A stretch of DNA of 64,000 nt, from positions 310,001 to 374,000 of the forward strand of contig NZ_JAHSPR010000002.1 in assembly GCF_019132845.1 (NCBI RefSeq), written 5' to 3'. Positions 12,571-21,221 of this stretch are shown piece by piece. This DNA is from Advenella alkanexedens (GTDB lineage Bacteria > Pseudomonadota > Gammaproteobacteria > Burkholderiales > Burkholderiaceae_B). The notes under the pieces are model-generated. The model was not told the DNA's origin and made no database searches. It was given only the letters and a program-made list of their open reading frames with translations. Both the position numbers and the translations under genes were made by a program. Position 1 is the stretch's first letter. The number at the start of each line of letters is the position of its first letter.

Positions 12571-12990
12571 TCATTCTTCATCAGGAGACCGCTGTAGTTT
12601 TAGGGCTGTTTCCAATGGTAAATAGCAAAAGTGAACGTCAGGATATTTCATGGATCCATCAGGATTTTCCAGATATTCTTGAAGTAGCATATATTTTTCA
12701 TTTTCTACGTCATAAGGGGTATCTAAGTAAATCCTGCCGTCATAACCATATCTTTGCCAACCGTTACGCCAGTTAATATGGCCACATTCATGCCATTGGT
12801 AATTATTATTATCCAGCCAGTTGATGATCATTTTTCTTGCCTGGTAATCTTCCCAATACCATTCGCTATTTTCGTCATCAAGAAAAAATGAAGGGGTTAA
12901 CGGTTCAATATATGGGCCAAAAGTGATATATAAAATGCCACGTTGTTGTTTGCGGGCTATTTCATCAAGATGGTAGATGAGTTGGGGCAT
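12571..12990 (-). CDS. Unrecognised 139-aa protein beside mcrBC
   Basis: I do not recognise this protein. It is small, acidic and unusually rich in aromatic residues: many Tyr and Trp, for example EWYWEDYQARK (43-53) and the GHINWRNGWQRYGYDG stretch (70-85). There is no signal peptide, membrane segment or known motif. An AGGAGA sequence lies 12 bases before the ATG at 12990, which supports translation. The gene is AT-rich like mcrBC, which it diverges from across 295 bp, and unlike argJ. It may be a passenger or partner of the restriction locus, or a remnant of an earlier insertion. Confidence 0.6.
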   Translation of the reverse strand: MPQLIYHLDEIARKQQRGILYITFGPYIEPLTPSFFLDDENSEWYWEDYQARKMIINWLDNNNYQWHECGHINWRNGWQRYGYDGRIYLDTPYDVENEKYMLLQEYLENPDGSMKYPDVHFCYLPLETALKLQRSPDEE

Positions 12991-13285
12991 GAGTTTTCAG
13001 ATTCTCCTGAAATAAAATGTGCGGGATTGGGATAGCTTTGGTTTTCCTGAGTTCGTACTAATAAAACCTTACTATTTTCTTGAACATCGAATCGCGTGAT
13101 GTTTATTCGTCAGTTTGGTCGGTTTAGAGCCAAAACGAACAGGAATTCAGGTTTCGGATATGCTTGCTCCTAAAAGTATGTGTTGAAAAGATAACACCCA
13201 ACTTCACATATTAGGTATCATCTTGATATGTCTTAAAATTTATTTACTATTTACAATAATTTTTTACAAAGGGGTTGAGTAAGAA
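12991..13285. other. Divergent intergenic region upstream of mcrB
   Basis: A 295-bp, AT-rich segment that must hold the promoters of mcrB (rightward) and of the 139-aa gene (leftward). An AAAGGGG sequence at 13267-13273 is the likely mcrB ribosome-binding site, though it is somewhat far from the ATG. I see no clear operator palindrome or RNA gene. Confidence 0.5.
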
Positions 13286-15163
13286 ATGGCTCGTTCAAAC
13301 GATAGCAATAGCAATAAAATATATGAAATAGCAAAGGATTTTCGTGAGAAATGCCTGTTCGATGACTGTTCCCTCATTTCGGGGAAGGGTGATATTTGGA
13401 AATTAGAGAATTTACAAAAAATCCATAACTGTTTTATTGCAAAGCCTGATACAACAGCTACACTTACTTTTATTGAAAAATTTGAAAATCAGATCAAGCC
13501 AGAAGGAAATGAAGTGATCCAGCTTGCAGCAGAGCTGTTGTGTGTGTACTTCTTGTTTCCATCCAGTGTTCGAGGAGTGCAAAAGCGAAAAGTAGTTAAT
13601 GAGGTGCTTGGGTGGGTTGATAGCGAGCCACAACAACTTAGGGACGACCATCCTATTTCCAAAGCCTTTGAATACGGACTCGGTAGCGGTGGTTACGGTT
13701 ACAATACTCGTCGTCCATTTGAGTTGGCTTTTCTCATAACTTTTATGTTGGGATGGAAAAACCTATCTCTACAAGAAAAACAGGACAAAATAGGGAAGCC
13801 GTGGGAGTTCCAAAATTATTTAGATATGATTCAAATTCCTGAGAGTTTAGATGACTCTCGGTCTTATAACGCTGGTTCCTGTCAGATTCGCCATATGTTG
13901 CTGCACCTACTCTTTCCTGAGAGCTTTGAAAACATTGCGACCAATAACCATAAGCGACAAATAATTGATAAATTCTCAGGCCTTATTGAAAACGAGGTCA
14001 CAGAAAACCAAGACCTAAATCTCTTTAATATACGTGCAAAGCTAGAAAATTTAATCCCAGGCAAAGAGCTGGATTTTTACAAGGATCCGCTAAGAGCTGC
14101 TTGGTATGATGAAACCACAGACGCCTCTGAGGATATTGCACCTGTAGAAGCGCTTTTAATAAAAAAACAAATTGTCTTGTATGGCCCACCAGGGACCGGG
14201 AAAACATATCGGGCTAAACAATTGGCTGAAAAGGTCATTCGCGCTGCTGCCTTGGATAATTGGACAGCAGCACAATATTTTGAATCAGAAGCCGAAATTA
14301 AAAAAGCGATCCTTAATAATACACATCGATTACAGCTTCACCCCTCTTATGGTTATGAAGACTTTGTGCGAGGATTACACATAAATGCTGAGGGGGCAAC
14401 AGAGTATCGCTTAGGCTATCTGCCCGAATTAATTAAAAAAATAGAGGATCAAAAAAAGAGTGGTGAAAAAGCGGGTGGCTTGCCACACGTACTAATTCTT
14501 GATGAAATGAATCGTACCGATTTGAGTCGAATGTTAGGTGAGTGTTTCTCGTTATTGGAGGATAGGGATCAAACGATTGATTTACCCGCACGTAATTCAA
14601 ATGGAACAACCCTGACGCTTCGTATTCCTGACAATCTTTTTGTCATTGGGACGATGAACCTTATTGATCAATCTATTGAGCAAATTGACTTTGCCCTGCG
14701 GCGACGTTTTTTGTGGTTGTCTTGTCCATTTAATGCCGATGCGCTACTTGTCGCCGCCGAAAGTAGATGGAAAGAAAGAAAGAGGGATAAAAATGCCTTG
14801 CCAAGCTGGGAACGCGTTGAACCTGATTTTCAACGGTTGGCAGTTTCAGCCAGCAATTTGAATAATAAGATTAAAAATAGCCAATTACTGGGTTCCCAAT
14901 ATGAAATTGGGCATACATACTTCCTTGATATTGTTGATTTTCTGTATAAGTTTATCGATAACTCTTCCTCAAGAAAAAACAACCACCTATGGAATAATAA
15001 AGGCAATGCACTTGAGCCGGTTTATCTGCTATGGAAATTATCTTTGCAGCCTTTACTGGAGCAGTATCTAATGGGGTACGACACCAATGCACGTAATGAG
15101 GAATTAAAGGGGTTGTCCGAGGTGTTTCTGAAAGCTGGGGATTGGGATGATAGTAGAAGCTAA
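13286..15163 (+). CDS. mcrB: McrB-like AAA+ GTPase of a McrBC restriction system
   Basis: McrB is the NTP-driven translocase of a type IV-like system that cuts modified (for example methylated) foreign DNA. In this 625-aa protein the AAA+ motor is C-terminal: Walker A GPPGTGKT at 300-307, Walker B LILDEMNR with Asp406-Glu407, and TMNLIDQSIEQIDFALRRRF as sensor 1/arginine finger, close to the McrB MNxxDRS signature. The N-terminal 290 residues lack the E. coli McrB DNA-binding domain that I would recognise; they contain a LLHLLFPESFE...HKRQI segment seen in other McrB-like proteins and probably read the target. mcrC overlaps its end by 17 bases. Base composition is AT-rich, suggesting transfer. 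Confidence 0.88.
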   Translation: MARSNDSNSNKIYEIAKDFREKCLFDDCSLISGKGDIWKLENLQKIHNCFIAKPDTTATLTFIEKFENQIKPEGNEVIQLAAELLCVYFLFPSSVRGVQKRKVVNEVLGWVDSEPQQLRDDHPISKAFEYGLGSGGYGYNTRRPFELAFLITFMLGWKNLSLQEKQDKIGKPWEFQNYLDMIQIPESLDDSRSYNAGSCQIRHMLLHLLFPESFENIATNNHKRQIIDKFSGLIENEVTENQDLNLFNIRAKLENLIPGKELDFYKDPLRAAWYDETTDASEDIAPVEALLIKKQIVLYGPPGTGKTYRAKQLAEKVIRAAALDNWTAAQYFESEAEIKKAILNNTHRLQLHPSYGYEDFVRGLHINAEGATEYRLGYLPELIKKIEDQKKSGEKAGGLPHVLILDEMNRTDLSRMLGECFSLLEDRDQTIDLPARNSNGTTLTLRIPDNLFVIGTMNLIDQSIEQIDFALRRRFLWLSCPFNADALLVAAESRWKERKRDKNALPSWERVEPDFQRLAVSASNLNNKIKNSQLLGSQYEIGHTYFLDIVDFLYKFIDNSSSRKNNHLWNNKGNALEPVYLLWKLSLQPLLEQYLMGYDTNARNEELKGLSEVFLKAGDWDDSRS

Positions 15164-16481
15164 AGACTGCTCTAAGCTTAAAATGCCATCATCTAAAGAG
15201 CTGCCCAAAGAAGAATTGGTTAATTGGTTGAGCGATGTGGCATCAAATGTTAAGGCAAAAAATTTAACCATCTCAGTTTCTGGCAGTACAAGTCAGGATA
15301 ATGACGAACGTATTGTTCATTGTGACAGGGAAGGAACCTGGTGGACAGGTCGCTATATTGGGACACTTTCGTATAAAGGGCACTGTCTGAATATTCAGCC
15401 ACGTTTCGGGTTAGATACAATTCGGGATTGGCTTATTGAAGCGACCTCAGTGGTAACCACTAATGTTCAGGGAGAGCTGCAAAGCAATAGCTCCTTCATT
15501 ATTCAATTATTGGCATATGTATGGGTACAAGGCATTATTGAGGCGGCCCGTCATGGGTTACCATCCTTGCGTCGTGACGTGACTGTCAAGAGCGCTACAA
15601 TCAGGGGGCGGCTTGACGTCTCCAAATCAATCCGGCTTATTGCTGCTCGTCAAGGTCAGGTCATTTCAGTACATTCTGAAAAATCCTTGGATCATGCTGC
15701 TTCATGTGCAATCATTGCCGCTTATCGAGTCTTACGTAAAGGGCTCGGAATACCTGACGAAAAATGGATGCCTTCACGAGCCATTGAGCTTGTGCATCAG
15801 CTCCTGGCTGTTACTGGTCCCCACCCTACTGTACCCACTCAACAAGAACTTGAAAAAGTTCGTTATACACCCATCACTATAGGATTCGCAAAAATTGCAG
15901 AACTCTCTCGCCAGATCGCCAATAGGCAAGGATTAACTACTGAAATAAGTAAAGGTGAGGTTAAGGGCCTGCTCCTTGATGTTGCTGAACTTTGGGAATT
16001 GTATGTGCTGAGCGTACTTGGAAAAGGATCGGCGGCATTATCTGTTAGTCATGGGACGAGGGAGAGAAGCGCATCGAAGTTTCTGCTTAGCAGTGATATT
16101 AATAAGCGGCTGCTTGGAAAATTAATGCCTGATGGAATTCTCTATGAACAGGGGAATATCAAAGGAGTAGTCGATGCAAAGTATAAGTCTATTTTTCCTT
16201 CTCCAACAGCGCCCGATGGCCCTCAGCGTGAAGACCTTTATCAAATGGCAGCTTATTTAGGTCGGTTTAAGTCTCAAGAGGATGGTTTTGCATGGGGATT
16301 ACTGGCGTACCCTCAAGATCCCTTAAAAACATACCTTTCAGAAGTGGAAAAAAATAGCCCATGGAGTCTTGATCAAAAAAAGAAGATTTTCTTTGCGGCT
16401 TTGCCGCATAAAGCAATTGAGGCAACAGACAAAATACGAGGTATTGTTGAGCAGATGAATAACTTGAGTTTTTCAAAATAA
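15147..16481 (+). CDS. mcrC: McrC-like nuclease subunit of a McrBC restriction system
   Basis: McrC is the endonuclease partner that docks on the McrB hexamer and stimulates its GTPase. The 444-aa protein has an N-terminal beta-rich part (about 40-130, with GTLSYKGHCLNIQPRFG) and a C-terminal PD-(D/E)XK nuclease core. That core is LMPDGIL (Asp329), then VVDAKYK (Asp343 and Lys345), with EDLYQMAAY just after, as in McrC/LlaJI-type proteins. All catalytic residues look intact, so the system is probably active. The start at 15147 overlaps the mcrB 3' end by 17 bases. A hairpin at 16534 probably ends the transcript. No methyltransferase or other restriction gene is nearby. Confidence 0.9.
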   Translation: MIVEAKDCSKLKMPSSKELPKEELVNWLSDVASNVKAKNLTISVSGSTSQDNDERIVHCDREGTWWTGRYIGTLSYKGHCLNIQPRFGLDTIRDWLIEATSVVTTNVQGELQSNSSFIIQLLAYVWVQGIIEAARHGLPSLRRDVTVKSATIRGRLDVSKSIRLIAARQGQVISVHSEKSLDHAASCAIIAAYRVLRKGLGIPDEKWMPSRAIELVHQLLAVTGPHPTVPTQQELEKVRYTPITIGFAKIAELSRQIANRQGLTTEISKGEVKGLLLDVAELWELYVLSVLGKGSAALSVSHGTRERSASKFLLSSDINKRLLGKLMPDGILYEQGNIKGVVDAKYKSIFPSPTAPDGPQREDLYQMAAYLGRFKSQEDGFAWGLLAYPQDPLKTYLSEVEKNSPWSLDQKKKIFFAALPHKAIEATDKIRGIVEQMNNLSFSK

Positions 16482-16533
16482 TAGTTGAAGCGCCAACAAG
16501 TATTTTACAAAAAGGTAGCTATGGTCATGTAAG

Positions 16534-16565
16534 CATTCCCCCAATACCGTATTGGGAGAATGTTT
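16534..16565 (+). terminator. Hairpin after mcrC
   Basis: CATTCCCCCAATA pairs with TATTGGGAGAATG (13 bp, one mismatch, 3-base loop) and is followed by a short TTT. The weak U-tract makes it a moderate terminator for mcrC. It also marks the right end of the AT-rich island before hemL. Confidence 0.6.
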
Positions 16566-16627
16566 GCTATAAGTCCATGAACAGGCTGAAACCTCTGAAT
16601 AGGGCCTCAATGCCACTCACCCATCAA

Positions 16628-17905
16628 TCAAATAGCCGCAAAAGCCTTCTCCGCCGCATCCAGCGTTTGGGCAATAATGGCGTCATCGTGTTTGGCCGAT
16701 ACAAAACCCGCCTCAAAAGCAGACGGTGCCAAATGAACACCCTGATCCAGCATGGCATGGAAAAACACTTTGAAGGCTTCAACATTTGAGTCGGACACCT
16801 CAGCAAAGCTGGTGGGAATGCTTTCGCGGAAATACAGGCCGAACATGCCGCCTACCGAATCGGCGCAGAATGTTACACCGGCGGCCTTGGCGCGCTCGCT
16901 TAGGCCATTGACCAGTTTCTGGGTTTGCGCCGCCAGGTTTTCATAAAAGCCGGGGCGACCCAGGATGTCCAGGGTGGCCAGGCCGGCGGCAACCGAGACC
17001 GGGTTGCCGGAAAGCGTGCCTGCCTGGTACACCGCGCCCAATGGGGCAATGTGTTTCATGACATCGGCACGGCCACCAAAGGCGCCTACCGGCATGCCAC
17101 CGCCAATTACTTTGGCCAGGGTGGTCAGGTCGGGGGTAACACCGCTTAAACCTTGCACGCCTTGTGGGCCAGCCCGAAAACCGGTCATCACTTCATCAAA
17201 AATCAGCAGGGCACCGTATTGTGTGCACAATTCACGCAGGCCTTCCAGGAAGCCGGGGGCCGGCTTGATCAGGTTCATGTTGCCGGCAATGGGCTCAACG
17301 ATAATGCAGGCAATGTCATCGCCATGCTGTTTGAAGGCTTCACTAACGGCATCAAGGTCGTTGTAGTCAAGCACGATGGTGTGTGTCACGAACTCGGGCG
17401 GCACACCGGCAGAAGTGGGGTTGCCAAAGGTGAGCAGACCCGAACCGGCCTTGACCAGCAGGCTGTCGGCATGACCATGGTAGCAGCCTTCAAATTTAAT
17501 GATTTTGGCGCGGCCGGTGGCACCACGGGCCAGGCGAATGGCGCTCATGGTGGCCTCGGTGCCCGAACTGACCAGACGAACCTGCTCAATGGAGGGCAGG
17601 CGCTTGATGATGGCTTCGGCCAGCAGGGTTTCACCTTCGGTGGGCGCGCCAAACGAAAGACCGTTAACCGCTGCGTCTTGCACGGCCTTGACAACTTCAG
17701 GGTGGGCATGGCCCACAATGGCAGGGCCCCATGAGCCCAGGTAATCAATGTATTGCTTGCCGTCGGCATCCCAGATATGAGCATCGCGTGCCTTGCTGAT
17801 GAAGCGGGGTGTGCCGCCTACCGAGCGGAACGCACGGACGGGAGAGTTGACGCCGCCAGGAATGGATTGTGCGGCGCGAGCAAAGAGTTCTTCGTTACGT
17901 GACAT
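16628..17905 (-). CDS. hemL: Glutamate-1-semialdehyde 2,1-aminomutase HemL
   Basis: HemL makes 5-aminolevulinate from glutamate-1-semialdehyde, the C5 route to heme. The 425-aa PLP enzyme shows [10 protein letters not shown] at the N-terminus, the [12 protein letters not shown] phosphate-binding block, FDEVMTGFR with the cofactor-contacting Asp, and [16 protein letters not shown], in which the Lys binds PLP. It is the last gene of the thiD-thiE-hemL cluster, 5 bases after thiE. Co-transcription of heme and thiamine genes here is common in this group of bacteria. Confidence 0.97.
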   Translation of the reverse strand: MSRNEELFARAAQSIPGGVNSPVRAFRSVGGTPRFISKARDAHIWDADGKQYIDYLGSWGPAIVGHAHPEVVKAVQDAAVNGLSFGAPTEGETLLAEAIIKRLPSIEQVRLVSSGTEATMSAIRLARGATGRAKIIKFEGCYHGHADSLLVKAGSGLLTFGNPTSAGVPPEFVTHTIVLDYNDLDAVSEAFKQHGDDIACIIVEPIAGNMNLIKPAPGFLEGLRELCTQYGALLIFDEVMTGFRAGPQGVQGLSGVTPDLTTLAKVIGGGMPVGAFGGRADVMKHIAPLGAVYQAGTLSGNPVSVAAGLATLDILGRPGFYENLAAQTQKLVNGLSERAKAAGVTFCADSVGGMFGLYFRESIPTSFAEVSDSNVEAFKVFFHAMLDQGVHLAPSAFEAGFVSAKHDDAIIAQTLDAAEKAFAAI

Positions 17906-17910
17906 GAGAT

Positions 17911-18579
17911 TCAGTTTTCAAAAAGGTTGGAAAGGGCCTGGGCCGTACTGCGGATATCGGTTTGTTCAAACAGTCCGGAAATGACGGAAATACTGTCCGC
18001 ACCGGCCTGGATGACGCTTTGGGCATTATGGATGTCTATGCCGCCAATACCCACCAGGGCGGGGCGTGGAGATTGGTTTTGTACCAGCAGTCTGGCAGCG
18101 GGAAAAAGATCAAGGGTCGCTTTTTCGGCCTCGGGTTTGACCTGTGAGGCAAACAGTGCGCCAAAGGCGACATAGTCCAGGTCCTGTTCGATGGCCTGCC
18201 GGGCCTTGTCCAGCTCATTGTAGCAGGACACGCCAATCAGCAGCGGTGCCTGCCGGTGGTGGCTGGCCGCCTGTTGCCGGACATACACGGGATCTGCGTC
18301 TTCACGGCCAAGATGAACGCCGTCTGCGTCAATGGCCAGGGCCAGCTTCCAGTCGTCATTAATGAAAAATAGCGTGCCGTGCTGTTTGCAGATTCCGGCA
18401 ACCTTGGCGGCCTGTTCAAGGGCCGTTTCAAACGGCGTGTTTTTGCGGCGCCATTGCAGTACATTCATGCCGCCTTCGCAGGCCTGTTCAATGGCTTTGT
18501 AGAGTTTTTCAATGTCGTCCCAGGCGGGGGTAATGCCATACAGCCCTCGGGGGAAACGCAGTTTTTCAGTCATGGTCAA
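17911..18579 (-). CDS. thiE: Thiamine-phosphate synthase ThiE
   Basis: ThiE joins hydroxymethylpyrimidine diphosphate and hydroxyethylthiazole phosphate to thiamine phosphate. The 222-aa TIM-barrel protein shows GLYGITP at the first strand, the pyrimidine site LQWRRKN (normally LQyRxK), [21 protein letters not shown] with the Mg-binding Asp residues, and GVSCYN. Later come [13 protein letters not shown] and VGIGGI, which hold the phosphates. Its start overlaps the thiD end by 14 bases, so the two are coupled. It is slightly divergent but all functional motifs are present. Confidence 0.93.
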   Translation of the reverse strand: MTMTEKLRFPRGLYGITPAWDDIEKLYKAIEQACEGGMNVLQWRRKNTPFETALEQAAKVAGICKQHGTLFFINDDWKLALAIDADGVHLGREDADPVYVRQQAASHHRQAPLLIGVSCYNELDKARQAIEQDLDYVAFGALFASQVKPEAEKATLDLFPAARLLVQNQSPRPALVGIGGIDIHNAQSVIQAGADSISVISGLFEQTDIRSTAQALSNLFEN

Positions 18580-19360
18580 ATTGATTGGGCATGGGTTTTC
18601 CCATGCCTAAGGGGTAGCATTGTTCAAGTATTGATTGGGTGTATTGTATTGCTTTTTCAGAGGCTTGCAAAACGGGCATGCCTTTGGCCAGGTAACAGCA
18701 AAGGGCCGTGCTGGCAATGTCTCCGGCTTCGGGGTGGCGGTCGGGAAAATAAGCGCTCACAAGCTCCGTGCCTTCAGGGCTGTACAGGATGTTGGTTTTT
18801 TTTCTGTCCTCAAGTGGTTGACCCAGCAACAGGCAATGGCGGGCACCTTGCCCAAGGATGAACTGGATGAGATCTTGTGTGTTGCTGTTGTCTTCGCCGG
18901 CCCATTGATTGGCGTACGTGTGGTCAAGTACCACGGTGTGCGCCAGGGGCAGCAACAAGTCCTTGACCGCGCTGATGATGTCTTCAATATCTTCAGGGTC
19001 AGGGCTGTTAAGGGTGTTGAAAAAGGTTTTGCCCAGATCCACCACCAAAGGCGCGGTGTCGTAATCGGCAGCGATTTGCGCGATGATGCTGACGGTTTCG
19101 GTCGAACAAAAACCATTGGCCTTGATGGCCTGGATGGCACAGTCTTCCAGCAGGCAGCGGGCCTGGTTGTTCAATATTTCCGGGTCAACTGGATGGATGG
19201 ATTCGGTGGCGGCGGTGTCCTGGACGGCCAGGGCGGTGATTGAGGCCAGCGGGTGGCATTTCAGGCGGTTGGCCGTAATCGCTCCGGCGGGCAGACCGAA
19301 CCGTCCGCTGGGGTCGAAAACATTGAAAAATAATACGGTTGCGGGTAAGGAATTGGACAC
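18566..19360 (-). CDS. thiD: Divergent ThiD-like hydroxymethylpyrimidine(-phosphate) kinase
   Basis: A 264-aa member of the ThiD/pyridoxal kinase part of the ribokinase superfamily, placed directly before thiE. The usual opening (SDPSGGAGIQADLK) reads FDPSGRFGLPAGAITA at 15-30, and ASITALAVQDT (39-49) is well kept. The C-terminal anion-hole loop, GSGC in typical ThiD, reads EAGD (211-214), so an Asp takes the place of the catalytic Cys, as in pyridoxal kinase and ribokinase. It may still phosphorylate the thiamine pyrimidine, may have a narrowed role, or may be degenerate. It heads the thiD-thiE-hemL operon and diverges from rubredoxin. Confidence 0.78.
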   Translation of the reverse strand: MSNSLPATVLFFNVFDPSGRFGLPAGAITANRLKCHPLASITALAVQDTAATESIHPVDPEILNNQARCLLEDCAIQAIKANGFCSTETVSIIAQIAADYDTAPLVVDLGKTFFNTLNSPDPEDIEDIISAVKDLLLPLAHTVVLDHTYANQWAGEDNSNTQDLIQFILGQGARHCLLLGQPLEDRKKTNILYSPEGTELVSAYFPDRHPEAGDIASTALCCYLAKGMPVLQASEKAIQYTQSILEQCYPLGMGKPMPNQFDHD

Positions 19361-19486
19361 AATCTGGCTTTGTTTCTGTACTATTGGGATTATTGGATTG
19401 TAGCCATTTTCGATAAATCAAATATCGGGAATGATTTCAAACTAAAATTAAGGTTTCATTTATATTTATTGTTGGAAAGTATCTCT

Positions 19487-19651
19487 ATGCGCACTTGGAT
19501 GTGTTTGATTTGTGGTTGGGTTTATGACGAAGAAGCCGGCTTGCCCGAAGAGGGTATTGCACCGGGTACCAAATGGGAAGATGTACCGCCAAATTGGGTC
19601 TGTCCCGAATGCGGTGCCCGCAAGGAAGATTTCGAGATGATGGAAATCTGA
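19487..19651 (+). CDS. Rubredoxin
   Basis: A 54-aa electron-transfer protein with one iron held by four cysteines, seen as CLICG (6-10) and CPECG (39-43); the WVYDEEAG and PPNWVCPECGARKEDFE blocks are typical. The start is placed at 19487 (MRTWMCLICG) because the longer reading upstream adds 39 hydrophobic residues not seen in rubredoxins, and GGAAAG lies 9-10 bases before this ATG. It lies 36 bases before yqgE. The electron partner is unknown; no rubredoxin reductase or alkane hydroxylase is nearby. Confidence 0.95.
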   Translation: MRTWMCLICGWVYDEEAGLPEEGIAPGTKWEDVPPNWVCPECGARKEDFEMMEI

Positions 19652-19687
19652 TCAACAGTAAGAACAAAATAATCCAGGGAGTCAATC

Positions 19688-20269
19688 ATGGAAGAACAGT
19701 CAGCGCCAACAGAGCCCGGTTTCATGAGCATGGCCAACCAGTTCCTGATGGCCATGCCTTCACATAACTCAGACCTTTTTGAAGGCGGGGTTATTTATGT
19801 TTGCGAGCATTCAGAGCAGGGCGCACTGGGCCTGCTGTTAAACCGACCCACCGACTTGTCCGTGAAAACCCTGCTCGAAAGGCTGGAACTTGACGTTCAG
19901 GAATCGGACCCCAAAGGGATTGTTTTTTATGGTGGTCCGGTCCAGACAGACCGGGGTTTTGTGTTGCACAGTCCGGTTCGCAACTACCGTTCAAGCGTTG
20001 TTTTGGGTGATATGGCTTTAACCACGTCACGCGATGTCCTTGAAGATGTGGCCAAGGGTACCGGCCCTGAAAAAGTGTTTATATCACTGGGTTATTCGGG
20101 TTGGAATGCCGGGCAGCTGGAACAGGAAATTGCCGATAATGCCTGGCTGAATGTCGATGCCGACATGTCGGTGATTTTTGACAAGGCACCCGCCGAACGT
20201 TATGTGGCGGCCCTGGCCCTGCTGGGCATTGAGCCTTCTGCCCTGTCAGGTGAATCCGGGCATGCCTGA
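19688..20269 (+). CDS. yqgE: YqgE/AlgH family protein (DUF179)
   Basis: A 193-aa conserved protein of uncertain biochemical role. It shows the family pattern: MANQFLMAMPS near the N-terminus, YVCEHSEQGALGLLLNRP, VFYGGPVQTDRGFVLH and GYSGWNAGQLEQEI, ending with the NAWL block. GGAG precedes the ATG by seven bases. The stop overlaps the ruvX start by 8 bases, a pairing found in many proteobacteria, so they are co-translated. Confidence 0.95.
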   Translation: MEEQSAPTEPGFMSMANQFLMAMPSHNSDLFEGGVIYVCEHSEQGALGLLLNRPTDLSVKTLLERLELDVQESDPKGIVFYGGPVQTDRGFVLHSPVRNYRSSVVLGDMALTTSRDVLEDVAKGTGPEKVFISLGYSGWNAGQLEQEIADNAWLNVDADMSVIFDKAPAERYVAALALLGIEPSALSGESGHA

Positions 20270-20657
20270 GCAGACTTTTCTGGCCTTTGATTTCGGCCTG
20301 AAGAAAATTGGCGTTGCAATTGGCAACAGCCTGACCAAAAGCGCCCGTCCGCTGTGTATCCTGAGGCCTGCCACCAAACAGGCCCGTTTCGAGCAAATCG
20401 CTCAACTACTGAACGAGTGGCAGCCCGATTGTGTCATAGTCGGCCTGCCGCTCACGCTCGAGGGCCAGGAACAGCCCGCCTCATTGCAAAGCCGGCGTTT
20501 TGCCAACCAGCTTAACGGGCGATTCGCCGTCAAGGTTGAGCTGGTCGATGAACGGGGCTCCAGTCTGGAGGCCCAGTCGTACCTGGGCAACAACGATGAT
20601 GATGATGCGGTGGCCGCATCCATTATTTTGCAACGTTATCTGGATAAGCTGGCGTAA
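20262..20657 (+). CDS. ruvX: Holliday junction resolvase-like RuvX/YqgF
   Basis: A 131-aa RNase H-fold nuclease associated with 16S rRNA 5'-end maturation and with Holliday junction resolution in some bacteria. The catalytic acids are visible: FDFGLKKIGVAIG (Asp about 9), VGLPLTLEG, VDERGSS and the DDDDAVAA run near 116-123. The start at 20262 (MPEQTFLAFDFG) is chosen over an earlier ATG at 20178, which would add 28 residues lying wholly inside yqgE. It precedes pyrR by 39 bases. Confidence 0.94.
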   Translation: MPEQTFLAFDFGLKKIGVAIGNSLTKSARPLCILRPATKQARFEQIAQLLNEWQPDCVIVGLPLTLEGQEQPASLQSRRFANQLNGRFAVKVELVDERGSSLEAQSYLGNNDDDDAVAASIILQRYLDKLA

Positions 20658-20696
20658 AATGACAAAACATGATTTTGACAATTACAGGAAGAAACA

Positions 20697-21221
20697 ATGG
20701 AGTTAACTCTACCTAGAGCGGAAGACTTGTATGCGCATATGAAAGCGGGCATTGAAGATCTTCTTGGGAAACTTGACCCTGACTTGGTGCACCTGGTTGG
20801 CATTTATTCGGGGGGTGCCTGGTTGGTGGAACGGTTGCAAAAAGACCTCAAGCTGAAAAATCCCTCCGGCGTGATCAACACCAGTCTGTATCGGGACGAT
20901 TTTCATAAAATCGGCCTGCATTCGCAGGTTCTGCCCAGCTCCATTCCCTTTGAGGTCAATGGCAAGCATATCATCATGGTGGACGATATTTTGTATACCG
21001 GTCGCACCACAAGGGCTGCCATCAACGAGCTTTTCGATTACGGGCGTCCCGCTTCCATTTCCCTGGCCGTACTTATTGACCGTGGTGGCCGTGAGCTGCC
21101 GGTAGCCCCCAATATATGCGGCGGCGTGATTCCCCTGGAAAAAGGAACCAATTTTGTGTTGTCACAAAATGAACAAAGATTATTTGATATTGATTTAAAA
21201 AAGGAAAACGTCGGTGCATAA
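20697..21221 (+). CDS. pyrR: PyrR bifunctional regulator / uracil phosphoribosyltransferase
   Basis: A 174-aa phosphoribosyltransferase-fold protein. The PRPP-binding loop [14 protein letters not shown] (about 95-108) is perfect, preceded by a GIYSGGAWL block. PyrR proteins in Gram-positives bind pyr mRNA; in proteobacteria the regulatory role is less certain, and I see no terminator/anti-terminator pair in the short gap before this gene. It overlaps the pyrB start by 8 bases and heads the pyrR-pyrB-pyrC' unit. Confidence 0.93.
   Translation: MELTLPRAEDLYAHMKAGIEDLLGKLDPDLVHLVGIYSGGAWLVERLQKDLKLKNPSGVINTSLYRDDFHKIGLHSQVLPSSIPFEVNGKHIIMVDDILYTGRTTRAAINELFDYGRPASISLAVLIDRGGRELPVAPNICGGVIPLEKGTNFVLSQNEQRLFDIDLKKENVGA

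Noticed and set aside
18635-19243. 202-codon plus-strand frame opposite thiD
   Set aside because: Antisense to a gene that, although divergent, has clear ribokinase-fold motifs and fits the thiE-hemL operon; the plus-strand product resembles nothing.
20658-20696. PyrR-controlled attenuator before pyrR
   Set aside because: The gap is only 39 bases and contains no terminator or alternative hairpin.
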